DNA of 64,000 nucleotides from Elmis aenea (lineage: Eukaryota > Arthropoda > Insecta > Coleoptera > Elmidae). The stretch covers positions 7,630,640 through 7,694,639 of the forward strand of contig OX393581.1 of assembly GCA_947652605.1 (NCBI GenBank). The letters are read 5' to 3'. Every line of letters starts with the position of its first letter. Positions within the stretch are counted from its first letter, which is position 1. The notes under the pieces were generated by a model. That model made no database searches. It was not told where the DNA came from and saw only the letters and a program-made list of their open reading frames with translations. The position numbers and the translations under genes are program-made. Positions 33,817 to 45,190 of the stretch are shown here, piece by piece.

Positions 33817-35616
33817 ATGACAGAAAATGCTGTTAGTTTTGTCGAACAGTATGAATCTGATACTGAAGCAGAAGAAAATAGAACAAAACGGAGGAAAACA
33901 AGTGTTGCTATGGATTGGGTAAAGGAGCAAACATATCCCGATAAAGTATCGGCGAAAAATGCTATTAACAGTGAAAAGACATGGGGATGCAAATCTAGTT
34001 ACACTGATGCTTCCGGAAATTTCATTGTTATTTATAGATGTAATAAAGTAAAATTTAGAGGTCAACAGTGTGCTGCTGGAATTCGGCTTATATATACTTC
34101 TGAGAGTATGGAAGTGGAAATGTATCGATCGGAATTATCACATACTCATCATGAAATATCAACAATGCGCCAAGAGCAAATTAATAATAACGTTAAAAAG
34201 GAAATTGACAAAATATTCAATAACGATCCCCGTATCAAGCCCAAAAGAATGTTAGAAATATTAGCTAAAAAAGGGTTTCAAGTTCCAAAAATTACTCAAT
34301 TGTACAATTATCTTTCAGTTTTGCGAAAAAAGAAATTTGGTCGTAGTAATATTTTTCTTGGAGAATTAGAAAAGATGTTGATGGAAAAATCTAATATACC
34401 TGATATTGAAAATGAAGCTTTTGTTGTAGCACGTGAAATTTCTTATGAAGAAGATAATTTATATTTTCGGTTTTTTATATCTTCTAAAGGTCTTTTAAAT
34501 AATGCAAAATACGTCAACCACATTCATGCTGACGCAACTTACAAGTTGATTTGGCAAGGATACCCCGTGCTAGTACTAGGAACTACAGACAAAGATAGGC
34601 ATTTTCACTGTTTTGGAATTTCTGTTTGTTCAGGAGAATCAGAGGAAGATTTTAGATTCACATTTCAAAGTCTTAAAAAATGCATTGAGCAGATATTTTC
34701 TTACAATTTCAATCCACATGTGCTGGTTGCAGATGCTGCACCAAGCATACGAAATGCATTCAAAAATGTTTTTGACAAAAATACATTAATCGTTATGTGT
34801 TGGTTTCACATGAAGAAAAACATAGACAAGAAGCTAGAAAAACTTATCAAAGATAACAAAATTAAAAATGAAATATTGAATGACATACAACAATTACAAC
34901 TGAGCAAAACAGAAGATATTTTTATGAAGGCAACAGAATTATTCATCAAAAAATGGAATGAGACTGAATCAGATTTTGTTCAATATTTTACCAGGGAATG
35001 GATTAAAAACAATCGAAATTGGTTCGAAGGTATTTGTAGTGATGTTCCTAGTACTAACAATGCCTTAGAAAGTTTTAACAATGTAATTAAACAAGAAGCT
35101 ACATTAAGAGAACGATTACCAATATCTCGTTTCTTAACTTTAACTTTTGGATACATTGAACAATGGTCTGAAAATTATAGTAATGGATTAAAAATATTTA
35201 AAACAGAACCTACTGTAACCCTAGATATTTGGACAAATGCTTACAATTGGGCTAAGACTAAGAAAGATATTAAAAGTATATCGTCATCATCAAGTACTAC
35301 AATTTATACATTTCCCTCAAGAAAAATTGAAACGTTAAATGAAGATATAAAAGTTGATTGCTTTGAAACATTCGATGAATTTAAAATTAATTCATTCTAT
35401 AGCTATAACGTTACTTTTCCTAATGATGGCAACTTTTTGGCTGCACAGTGTGATTGTCCTGCTTATTTTAAAAAATTTATTTGCAAACATACTGTAGGAA
35501 TAGCTGTTAGGCTGAAGAAAGCTTTTCCACCTCCCGAAGCGAAAAATGTTGATATCGAGTCAAAACGAAAACGTGGAAGACCTTCAAAAGCGAAGAAGGC
35601 ATTGTTGATGCAATAA
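33817..35616 (+). CDS. MULE transposase (599 aa), apparently intact
   Basis: DDE transposase that binds its terminal repeats and cuts and pastes the element. ATG 33817 was chosen because the longer frame opens only at a GTG and crosses a possible intron. Residues 30-115 form a WRKY/GCM1-type zinc finger (C75, C85, H109, H111). A MULE catalytic domain covers about 230-420: D239 in 'HADATYK', D306 in 'VADAAPS', E418 in 'NNALESFNN', with 'CWFHMKKNIDKK' near 328. A SWIM finger follows (C545, C547, C556, H558), and the tail 'KRKRGRPSK' resembles an AT hook. No stop or frameshift, and all key residues are present. The TIR-flanked location and a ~95% similar deleted copy suggest activity in the recent past. 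Animal MULEs of this plan include the Phantom group; subfamily not proven. Confidence 0.93.
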   Translation: MTENAVSFVEQYESDTEAEENRTKRRKTSVAMDWVKEQTYPDKVSAKNAINSEKTWGCKSSYTDASGNFIVIYRCNKVKFRGQQCAAGIRLIYTSESMEVEMYRSELSHTHHEISTMRQEQINNNVKKEIDKIFNNDPRIKPKRMLEILAKKGFQVPKITQLYNYLSVLRKKKFGRSNIFLGELEKMLMEKSNIPDIENEAFVVAREISYEEDNLYFRFFISSKGLLNNAKYVNHIHADATYKLIWQGYPVLVLGTTDKDRHFHCFGISVCSGESEEDFRFTFQSLKKCIEQIFSYNFNPHVLVADAAPSIRNAFKNVFDKNTLIVMCWFHMKKNIDKKLEKLIKDNKIKNEILNDIQQLQLSKTEDIFMKATELFIKKWNETESDFVQYFTREWIKNNRNWFEGICSDVPSTNNALESFNNVIKQEATLRERLPISRFLTLTFGYIEQWSENYSNGLKIFKTEPTVTLDIWTNAYNWAKTKKDIKSISSSSSTTIYTFPSRKIETLNEDIKVDCFETFDEFKINSFYSYNVTFPNDGNFLAAQCDCPAYFKKFICKHTVGIAVRLKKAFPPPEAKNVDIESKRKRGRPSKAKKALLMQ

Positions 35617-36185
35617 TGAAGCAAATTTCGTATAATGCTTGCTCTTTTCATATAACGTTTATTTTTGAAATATCATTTATTTAATGTATTGATCAGACTG
35701 AATAAATTTTAGGTTATATTTTCTTCATATCCATGCTTTATTATCCAATTATCATTTACCTCGTCCTTTACATTTTACTCGTATCTACAAACGTACAAAT
35801 ATTAAATACAAGTCGCAAATATTAAATCAAAATGGAAAATTTTAAAACCTAGTGACAAGTTTTAAATCCAAGTAGGAAATATTAAACTCAAGTGGCAAAT
35901 ATTAAATACAAGTGGTAAATATTAAATCCAAGTAACAAATATTAAATCAGAGTAGCAAATATTAAATACAAGTGGTAAATATTAAATCCAAGTAACAAAT
36001 ATTAAATCAGAATAGCAAATATTAAATCCAAGTGACACACATTAAATTCATTTAGCAAATATTAATCTAAGTAGCAAATATTAAATCCTAGTGGCAAATA
36101 TTAAATCCAAGTTGAATTTATATTATTTGTTATAGCGTGGTGCAAGTGACAAATTAAAAAAAATTATAGCAAATAATTTGTGCTC
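35617..36185 (+). repeat. MULE 3' region: UTR and ~15 subrepeats
   Basis: After the stop, ~170 bp of UTR is shared with the other copy. Then units of AATATTAAATCCAAGTGGCA run to about 36115. A 60-bp block of three units ('tacaagtggt..ccaagtaaca..cagagtagca') is duplicated near 35905-36020. The 3' terminus completes the element. Confidence 0.85.
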
Positions 36186-37496
36186 ACCAATAGCTTTGCA
36201 CTCCTCCACTTCATTCCTGGAGTTTGATCATGGGCCTCGTTCAAGCTTAATCGACTTGCCAACCGCTCGTTATCGTCCGGCATTCGTAACTTAATAAAAA
36301 TGTCAGCCTTAGTTGAGCGAACAAATCGATTAATCTTTTTCAATCAAACAGAAGAAAGCCAATCGATCCTTTCTTTATATGACAGATACATGGCTGTAAA
36401 CTCCTGCTGAAACAAAATACATGTAGTATTACACGATTTTATTTTTTTAAATATTGTTCTTTAAAATTTACCAAGAATAATTTTTAAACTATAACATTTA
36501 AGCTAATAATAAAAATACATTAAATGAACAAAATATTTCAAGAATTTGGTTAAAATCTAAGCAAAACTAAACAAATGCCAAGAAATTGATTCGCATGAAC
36601 ACTTATTTTTATCCACATTGTATGAACACAGTTTGTACCACAGATCATTACTTTCTCAAATACGCCATTTTATACAGTTTTTTCCGCCACTAAGAGTTAT
36701 TTCTCAAAATACGCGAGATTCGGTGTGGTTATGGTGTCTTAGACACCCTGTATATTATAAAGGCTGTATTAAACTTTTAATAATTATCATGTACAGCAAC
36801 TAAATTAATTTTATTCGATTACCTGTTTTTTCTTACACAATAGAAATCTAAACTGTACGATATTTTTAAAACCGAATATGAAAAATAAGATTTGATAAAA
36901 TGATACTTAAGTTGGTGAAATGTTTAATAACTAAGTAATGTTTACGAAATGTCTTACTAAAACCTAAATTAGTATTTTTTAACTTTTAAAGACAACAAAT
37001 TTCTTTATTAATACATTAAATTTCAGAGAGAACTGATTAACGAAAAAAAGGCAAACAAAAACTGATTTTATAGTAATTCATTTACTTACAATTACATGAA
37101 AATCCAAAATTATATTTTTTGATGACCAACACTAACACAACGCTACAATAATTGTAAAGTTATTTAAACAGTCGGTTTGTTACAGACAGTAACGCAATAC
37201 ACTGTACGACGGCATACTTTGAAATAAATTTTGAACGGTTTCAATGCTTATCAAACACATGTTACCCAAAATTTGATAAAAACTCCAAAAATGTAGTTCG
37301 AAGTGCGCACGGCAGATCCGCCTCGAATTACAATTTAAGGCCGTGCTTTTAGACAGAGGAGTATTCAGGAATTTCTAATAAAACAGAGTCGTATCTGGCA
37401 TTTTCTGGACAATTCGATTTACATAAACTGAGATATTTAAGAAAAGTACCAGCTTATAATTAAGGGGAAAACGTAGCCTTTGTGAAATTTTGATGT
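36186..37496. other. No gene; CACCCTG terminus ends at 36750
   Basis: 36190-36300 is moderately GC-rich flanking DNA. A TA-flanked CACCCTG end (AGACACCCTG|TATATT) finishes at 36750 and is one of the scattered family. Nothing else could be supported. Confidence 0.45.
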
Positions 37497-37504
37497 GTTA
37501 AGAC

Positions 37505-37993
37505 CAGGGGTTTGGAGCAGTCCAATTTTTTAATTGCTCCGCTCCGGCATCAAACTGCCTGCTCCGGCTCCGCTCCATGCTCCAAATATTGTTAACATTT
37601 AAAAAAAAGTTTTTTGATTAAAAAAAACTGATTTTAAAAACACTCCGCTCCATGCTCCAAATATTGTTAACATTTAAAAAAAAGTTTTTTGATTAAAAAA
37701 AACTGATTTTAAAAACAAAGTTTTAATTTTATCGGATATGTAGAAGTGGTCAAAAATAACAAAATTTGGTCTAACAAACAAGTGAAGTTAAATAAATGTT
37801 TGAAAAAACAGATTACTGATCTTCAAACGTTGAAAAAAAGAAAAAAAAATAGTTTTTTTCTTAAATTTTACATAATAAACTGGAGCAGTGGAGCAGTCAA
37901 AATTATTTGCTCCGGGCTCCGCTCCTGCTCCGGGCAAAAACCCATTGCTCCACTGCTCCATGCTCCAGTTACGAGCTCCGCTCCAAACCCCTG
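37505..37993. mobile_element. hAT MITE with GCTCC-rich ends and 8-bp duplication GTTAAGAC
   Basis: Perfect 14-bp inverted repeats CAGGGGTTTGGAGC, flanked by exact GTTAAGAC at 37497-37504 and 37994-38001. Both ends are rich in GCTCC/GGAGC (candidate binding sites). Inside, a 75-bp segment starting CTCCGCTCCATGC is directly duplicated at 37568-37642 and 37643-37717. The 117-codon frame across it is not a gene. Confidence 0.92.
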
Positions 37994-38001
37994 GTTAAGA
38001 C

Positions 38002-39187
38002 TTCGCCTAAAGTCAATTACATATTTGTTTCAGTGCAAGTACAATACCAATTCATGTAGGTATGCATTAGCCAAAAGGGTATTCAAAAATTTTCTATAAA
38101 GAAGGGTAGTCTAGAGGGAGAAACTTTACATAGTCCCACATGTACATGGCCTGTAAGACTGTAAACTACAAGTAGTTTTTAAAAAAATTATAATTTTATT
38201 GTAATAATACTTTCACCCTATAAAACGCATACAGAGTTAACCAAAACTTTGTATTTATACCATTAAACGAATTATTTATACAATTTACATTGCTTTCGTG
38301 GTAATTTTAGGTAAACCTTCATATTAAAATATGTAACTTAACTTAGGAGTATTTTTACATGCATTTTTTATAGCGTAGATTAAAAATTATTAAAACAAAA
38401 ACATTTTTGGTTTTAAATTCAGCTTACCTTTGCCTAATATTTATATGGAATAATATTTAGATTGTATCCAAACAAATTAGTGTAAATAATATAAAGTAAC
38501 ATATTTCTTTATTAAGAAAAAATCTTGGCCAATATGCGATTATACGATTAGGACCTCATATAAAATTAAGAGCCACGAGAATTACGACCCAATTTGTTCG
38601 GTATTCTATTCCATTCTGTTTTGTCTATAAGTTCAGTTAAATAACACAACAGTTACTTGTAACAGTAAGACTTTAATCGCTTTAAGGTGCACATTACTTA
38701 ATATAACTTTTTTGCCGATGTGAAAGAGCTCTGCTCAAAAAATAAAAACGATCTGATTTATGCCCGCTCATTTCTAGACGTATACATATGCAAAGATATG
38801 TATATCACAGTATTATGAGTACTAAATTAAGTAGATTTATATCCGTACACATAGAGACATGCATTCATACGGCAAGTGTATCACAATATAATTAAGTTGG
38901 ATAATAAAGTACCACCACTTACTCAGGTGAGTTCTTCGGTAAGTCTTGAAAAAGATGAAATCGTTGCGTTCTGAATAAGATCTTTCTCGAAGTTTTGGGT
39001 CGTAATTGTTGGTTTGTAGGCACATATCATGTACTTAACGTTGTTTAGACCAGTCACATAACGCGTCATTCCATGGCTGTCTGAACAATACATTTTGTAT
39101 ATTTATCCTTTTTTTTTGGTTTAGGTTAAAAGTAATTTGTATTAGCACAATATTATATTCAACGCATATTGTTGTGCGTTAATACTT
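38002..39187. other. No gene; member of a dispersed ~100-bp repeat at 38431-38532
   Basis: 38431-38532 matches the reverse complement of 43786-43888 at about 88% identity, sharing 'ttatatggaataatatttag' and 'atcttggcca'. The two copies face each other over ~5.3 kb. The rest is AT-rich without features. Confidence 0.55.
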
Positions 39188-40165
39188 TCATTATAAGACT
39201 GTAAGGCTGGACGCCGACATGCAAATTCTTCTGATGTTCGTTACAATCTTTTCACGTAGTTCATCAATGATTGTTGGTGGGTTCTCTTGAAAAACTGATT
39301 GTCTTAGCATACTCCAAACGTAAGCATCAGGCGGTGTGAGATCAGGTGAATGAGCAGGATATGAAAAGTCCGTACGACGGGAAATTACGCGTTCATCAAA
39401 ATTCTCCTGAAGCAGATCAAGGGATTCTCTCCTTGTGTGGCAAGTAGCTTCATTCTTTTGGAACCATTGGATACCGAGTCGAAACTTTCTGGCGCCGCAG
39501 AATATTCCAAGATCTCTCAGGAATGGTGTTAGAATCTTTTCTCTATATCGCACCTGAGTCACAGTAACAACATTTCGATTTTTGTCTTCCACAAAATAAC
39601 GACCCAGTATGCCGTTAGCAGATACTGGACACCAAATTGTTACACGCTCATTATGAAGGGGTTTCTCTACGATGAATTCTGGCCGTTCAAAGCCAAGAAA
39701 TCGACTGTCTGTCGATTCATAAATCCAGGCAGATGGATGTGGCATTCTTCAGAAAACCATACATTCAAAAGGAACATTGGATCAACGTAAACCATTGCTA
39801 TCATTGAAGCACAATACACAACTCTCGCCTTATTGTCTGCATTATTAAAACTTTGTCCAATCTGTATATTAGAGGGGAAACTCCCAATTTTCTTGAACAT
39901 TCTTTGGGTAGACGTTTGACTTAAATTTTTCTTCATAGACGTTCGCCGGAGACTGATTTATGGAGATTCTAACACCTATTTAAAGAGCCTTTCTTGATTC
40001 GCATTAGTTGTTACGGTAACTGGACCACCAGCCTTTGCGTTGTGTTAAAACACTTCCTGTGCGTCAAAACTTTCCAACGACTCTAAACATATCCTTGTTA
40101 CTTGGTGGTGGTTTCTGTAAATTTTGTCTAAATTGATTGGCAGCCACTAACAAACTAGGTTCCAT
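39188..40165 (-). pseudogene. mariner-superfamily transposase, dead
   Basis: Tc1/mariner transposases excise elements by a DDE/D reaction and insert at TA. The frame starts at ATG 40165 with 'MEPSLLVAANQFRQNLQKPPPS' and 'RTGSVLTQRKG' (helix-turn-helix region, with stops). It continues with 'FSEECHIHLPGFMNRQ' (about 39740), a frameshift near 39690, 'PEFIVEKPLHNERVTIWCPV', 'GRYFVEDKNRNVVTV', 'WFQKNEATCHTRRESLDLL' and 'PAHSPDLTPPDAYVWSMLRQ'. Family members have FSDE, QQDGATCHT and SPDLTPxD; here the first Asp is Glu and the second is Asn, so two of three catalytic residues are changed. Stops and the frameshift confirm inactivity. Confidence 0.85.
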
Positions 40166-41648
40166 ATGAGCGAAAATAATGCTCAAGAATAAAACATTTT
40201 TCTTGTGTTCTTAGCACTATTTTGAATCTTTTTGACCTTACATTCGAATAAACATATTGCTGAGTTTCTATGACAACCATTGCTACATATAAGACTTGAT
40301 GCGTTTATATTTTAAAGGCTTCTAAATTTTAGGGTCTTTTGTTCTGGAGCATACATAAAACAGAAAAACAATGTTTTGTATGATCAGGTAACTGTGGCAT
40401 GTATAAAATTTATTACCAAACTGAACGATTTAAAAAAAAAACATCTTAGTTTATATTAATAGTAATACTGAGCAGTTGAAGTCGTAAATTGGCATTACCA
40501 ATAAAAAAAAGTATTGTTAAGGGCAACGTTAGTAAATCAAACAGTTCTGTACTTCTAGGACTAGACGATGTTAAATATATGATACATTTTTGACGCTACA
40601 AGTTTCTTAAATCTCTGCGAAAAACTACCGTTGCTTGAGCCACGCAGTCTAGCGAGTCAATGGTTTTTTTTAGTATAATTTTTTGTGATATAACGACTTC
40701 ATTTGTTCAAAAATCACAATAAAATTAATTTAGTTCATAAGAAGATTAAATTCTTTCAATATTAAATTCCATTTTGTCAATCGCGCCTGTATTCCAACAA
40801 TGTCTTATAACAAATTTATTCATTGATAATTCCGCCTTAATTAAAATTGATAAGAATATTTGGCGTGATTTGAATTCTCATCTGCGGCCGAAAAAAATAA
40901 TAATTCGTAACATTTAAAATAGTTGTGTCACATTCACCAACTGACTTGATTTTTATAATGCCAAAGAATTAGCGGAGAATCTTATGTATTTTGAACATTT
41001 TGACCGACATTTAAATATGAGCTTGGAATGAATAGAAATAAATTTGGCCGGATGTTGGTCATTTTTAAGTAGCAAACAAATATTCGTATTTCGTTGTGTG
41101 GCGAAAATTTGCATTCTACTATATTTAGTTTGTTTAAGAAGGAGATCCAGTATTTTTAAGAATTTTTGGTACATGCCGGTACAAAAATGCTTTAGTTGTA
41201 GAAATGGAACACGCGTTATTTAATAAAAGGTGATTAAAAGTACTGAAAGAAATTTGCCATACTTACGTATAATCAAAATTTTTGGGGTACGTTTTACATC
41301 AAAGATGGTCCAAGAACAAAAACGTGCAAGTTTCGTGATGTCTTAATTTCGTAATTCCAGTGTTTTGTTTTCTGCAATTTACTGATGTAATTATGTAGGT
41401 TTTCGATTTAAAATTCGAGTATGTTATTAAGCGAAAAACGGTCTTTTTGCAGCGTGTTTCGCTGGTTTTTATTTAATTAAGTGCCAGTGGTATGCGCGAT
41501 TTAAACCGTCATTATTGATAAAAAATAAATACGTTTTATTAACATTAAATAACCAAAATTACAAGATTTAATTAGTGAGATATTAAAATTCTACTGGTTT
41601 TTTTCGTGCCAGCTCTACACGAGAAGCAGTTTTCGAATTGTGTTTATA
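40166..41648. other. No gene seen
   Basis: AT-rich sequence between the mariner and the AACGTT element. No ORF or repeat could be supported. Confidence 0.45.
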
Positions 41649-41656
41649 ATTATATT

Positions 41657-43104
41657 CAGGGATGGAATAACGTTTTAAATCGTTACGTTATTGTATAACG
41701 TTATTTATTATTTGTTTTCGTTACATAACGTTATAAATATCGTTAAAAAAATGAATTGTTATGTTATATAACGTTATATAACGTTACATAAATTATGATT
41801 TACAGGGTGTTTCTTAAATAATGCGAAAACATTTGGGAGGTGATTCCTTATCGAAAATAAAGTGAGGTCTTTTATATAACAATTTTTTCTTAGACGTCTG
41901 CTTTCGGAGTTACACCCCCCTAAAGGGAATCGGTAAAATTAGGTTTTTATTTTATTTCTCAAACTTAGATAAATGTAGGAGAATGATATTTGGTAGATGT
42001 TTTGTACTTATTAAAAAAGGGTTTCCCATAGTAATATTTTCAATCATCTTCCACCTTCATAGGGGGCTGATAAGTGCGACCCCTGTTGGTTTTTTAATCA
42101 GAACTTTTTGGTGAGTTGAAATTTTGCAATTTAAATTTTTTTTTGTTAGTTTGATTTATTTAGAACCTTTTTTATTCTTTAGTTGTTCTCGTAAATCCTA
42201 CAATGTTGAGTAAAAAATTAAATGAGTGAATTTGATGTTTATGTTCATATTGGGTAGAATTGTCGGGCGTTTTGGAGTTCTCGCCGCGTCAACGTCAAAA
42301 TGAATTACACCCGTCACTTCTATCCAATATGAACATAAACAGACCATGGTAACCACCAAAATGAATTGTTTTATATTGGAATATTATGATGGTTCATGTT
42401 CATTCATATAATTTTTACTCAAAAACTGTAGGTTTTACGAGAACAGTTATAGAATAAAAGAAACTTCTAAATAAATCAAGTTTAAAAAAAAATAAAAAAT
42501 TGCAAAATCAACTCACCAAAAAGTTCTGATTAAAAAACCAACAGGGGTCGCACTTATCAGCCCCCTATGAAGGTGGAAGATGATTGAAAATATTACTATG
42601 GAAAACCTTTTAATAAGCATAAAACATCTACCGAATATCATTCTCCCACATTTATACAAATTTGAGAAATAAAATAAAAACGCAATTTTACCGATCCCCT
42701 TTAGGAGGGTGTAACTCCGAAAGGAAACCCTAAAGGAAAAAAATATATGTGTAAGACTCCTCTTAATTTTCGATAAGGAATCACCTCCCGATTTTTTTCG
42801 CACTATTTAAGAAACATGCTGTATAAAAATAATTTTTATTTGTAATTCTGAAATTATTTTTGGGATCTGTAAATGTAAATTAAAAAAATTGTACAAAATT
42901 TCAATTTCTGAAAATAAAAAGATCGCCATATAAAAATGTAATTTATAGGGAATAACGATACAAAATAACTTTTAACGAAACGTTATCGGTTATTATAACG
43001 TTATATAACGTTATAAAAATATCGTTACGTTATTGTAGAAAAAATATAATTAAATCGTTATTATAACGTTATCGGGTATCGTTATGTTACGTTTTCCATC
43101 CCTG
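41657..43104. mobile_element. hAT-type MITE with AACGTT palindromes, interrupted by another element
   Basis: Inverted ends CAGGGATGGAA(T)AACGT and an exact 8-bp duplication ATTATATT at 41649-41656 and 43105-43112. Without the nested insertion it is about 430 bp. It contains at least nine AACGTT cores, many within ATAACGTTAT palindromes, clustered at both ends. These are candidate transposase-binding sites. No coding sequence. Confidence 0.88.
41803..42821. mobile_element. Long-inverted-repeat CAGGGTG element nested in the hAT MITE
   Basis: Begins TA|CAGGGTGTTTCTTAAATA and ends TATTTAAGAAACATGCTG|TA. The arms (41803 to ~42265, ~42300 to 42821) are near-complementary along almost their whole length. 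For example 'gggctgataagtgcgacccc' in the left arm and its complement in the right arm are separated only by the short centre 'gtcgggcgttttggagttctc'. The right arm has an insertion of about 50 bp. No transposase. TA flanks suggest Tc1/mariner mobilisation. Confidence 0.82.
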
Positions 43105-43112
43105 ATTATATT

Positions 43113-44480
43113 ACCAAAACGCGTTGGAGACTCTCAGTTTGTGTAATACTGGAGGGAAAAAAAAGTTGAGTTAATGATGATTTAATATGTTGATTTGTTA
43201 ACATTAGAATATTTTTGTAACTTCATCTTTTTCTACCTTTTCTTTTAATGCTTTTCTCGATATTATATTTTATGAAAATACACTGTACTTTATCGTTACA
43301 GTTTTCAACATTACATCGATTTTGGCTATCTAGGTTAGGTTCTTTAAATTATTTAAAGTTGTGTTTTGTAAAGTTAGGCATACATTTGGATTACATAACA
43401 GAAAAATCTTATGAATGCGTAGACTTCGACATTATTTAACAAACATACTTGACATTCTATAATTGCTACATTTAAAACAATATTTTTCGTTAAGTAGGCT
43501 GCTTTAAATTAATAAGAATCTATTTCTTTTTATAGCTAACTTGCTTTAGGTAGAGTTGACGATAACCAGTAAAAATTACTTTGCCAATCTTAATATAAAA
43601 ATGACACGGTATTTAGACCATAAAGTTGCACCTTAAAATGGTGTTATTTGGTATAAAGAAATGTTAAATATTTAAAACATTTTGTACATGAAATGATGTA
43701 TGCTTTGTGTCTGTCGCCATTTTGGGGCACCCGTCAAAGGCCCGGATGCATCACACCCATTGCACCCCACAAACATGTTTGGTTTTTGGCCAAGATGTTT
43801 TCTAAATAAAAAAATATGTTACTTTACATAATTTACACTATTTTGTTTGGACACAATCTAAATATTATTCCATATAAATATTAAGCAATATGAAATTGTT
43901 ATAACTTTTTGTCATGAAATTCTACACTGAAATTTTTTCGCTAGAAATAGATGGCAATTTGTTTACCGGCTGTTTTAGGGTATTTTTACTCCTTCGTGCA
44001 AATTTACATATGTTGCGAAAATTTGCAGTGTAGAAGTACAACACATGGAAAAAAAATTACGTTGTAATAATACTTTAAATTAGTGACAATTTACACAGTG
44101 TAAATATATATATAAACTGTACTTTTCAGTGAAAACCTGAAACTAAATTTAGATTTCATAATGTAAAATTTAACTTAGGGTTAATTTTACATTTTAAATA
44201 AAATGACACTGTAAATTAATTTGCAGTAAAAATGTTTAGCTACTATTCGGATGTTACATAAAATGTTAATTGTTTTTTAAACAGTTTTATTGAATTTAAC
44301 ATGAATAAAAAAACTTGAGTCAAAAAATAAGAGAAGTGAAAACTCGTATATTCATAATGTTTATAAAATGTAAAACAGGGGACCCAAAGAACCTTGATGC
44401 ATATTGCGTTTCCTACAAAAAGTTGCCACAATATAAAAACTCTTAAACAGACATAAGAAGTTTACCATTAGCATAAAATC
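43113..44480. other. No gene; second copy of the ~100-bp dispersed repeat at 43786-43888 (minus)
   Basis: The repeat pairs with 38431-38532. A GC-richer string near 43715-43790 ('ccattttggggcacccgtcaaaggcccgg') precedes it. No ORF with family features. Confidence 0.45.
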
Positions 44481-44481
44481 A

Positions 44482-45190
44482 GAATCATTGTGATAACTCA
44501 AAAAATGAGGTTTTTATTTCAAAATTTCCGTAAATCGCTGATATTAACTTTAACAGATTAATGGTTCTTAATTTTCTTTCAGATTCTAAAACTTGTTCTA
44601 CACTTATATTATAAGAAGCTCCACTCTTTTGTCTATATTGACCAAATCTTGTTTTCAGTGGATCTGTTTTAAATTTTCCCAACAATACAAATTGTATTTT
44701 ATGTTGCTCAAATAAATATTTTATCAATAATAGTATCGCATTGCAAGTATGTGTTAATGAAAAAAATGGTTTGTCAACTTTCCGTTTCGTTTAGGAATGT
44801 TATAAATTTCTAACCCATCCCATTTCTTAACCCATTCTACAAAATTTTTCAAAAATGCCAAGTTTTCATGTTGCAAGTTTGTTATTGGTTCTGCATATTG
44901 ATCACGAAGACGTTGCCCTTTATATACATTTTTGCAATTTACAATTTTCCACTAATTAGAAATTAATTGCATAAAAGTGATTGTACCCAAAGCATTCATT
45001 TTTAAATCATTTTGGAACATTTTCAAAGCAGTAATGTTCTTTTCGTCAAACAATTTAACACAAAGTAACACATTTTGTCGTTGAATTCCTATGGGACTTA
45101 TGACTAGCTTGCTTAAAGCAGGTGCACTTTTAATTAGATTAGAATTTTCTGAATAATAAAGTCGCCTTAGGTGTGAAATTTTAGCTTCTA
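44482..45190 (-). pseudogene. P-type (THAP9-like) transposase C-terminal fragment
   Basis: Decayed C-terminal half of a P-superfamily transposase. In order on the minus strand: 'HLRRLYYSENSNLIKSAP' (about 45165), 'LSKLVISPIGIQRQNVLLCVKLFDEKN', 'KMNALGTITFMQLIS', 'KNVYKGQRLRDQYAEPITN' (about 44900), 'NFVEWVKKWDGLEI', and the open stretch 'FVLLGKFKTDPLKTRFGQYRQKSGASYN' with 'SVEQVLESERK' (44500-44690). 'DPLE.RFG.YRQ.SG' is a hallmark of P transposases. Stops and frameshifts break it. The THAP DNA-binding domain and GTP-binding region are not present in the window. Confidence 0.85.

Larger units (their letters stand above)
33122..36185 (+). mobile_element. Full-length MULE with subrepeat arrays and an intact transposase
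   Basis: Ends: GGGTGCTATTTAAATGCTAT at 33122 and GAGCACAAATTATTTGCTAT (reverse) at 36185. The two share the inner TGCTATAA. The shorter copy at 15723-17215 has the same ends, which fixes both boundaries independently. 5' subrepeats lie at 33345-33525 and 3' subrepeats at about 35795-36115. The transposase gene lies between them. I could not find a clear 8-10 bp duplication: the left flank is an A-run and the right flank is ACCAATAGC. Confidence 0.92.

Noticed and set aside
33105..36200. Target-site duplication for the intact MULE
   Set aside because: The flanks (A-run on the left, ACCAATAGC on the right) do not match convincingly over 8-10 bp.
43248..43439. 63-codon frame after the AACGTT element
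   Set aside because: No domain, no conserved context; likely chance.
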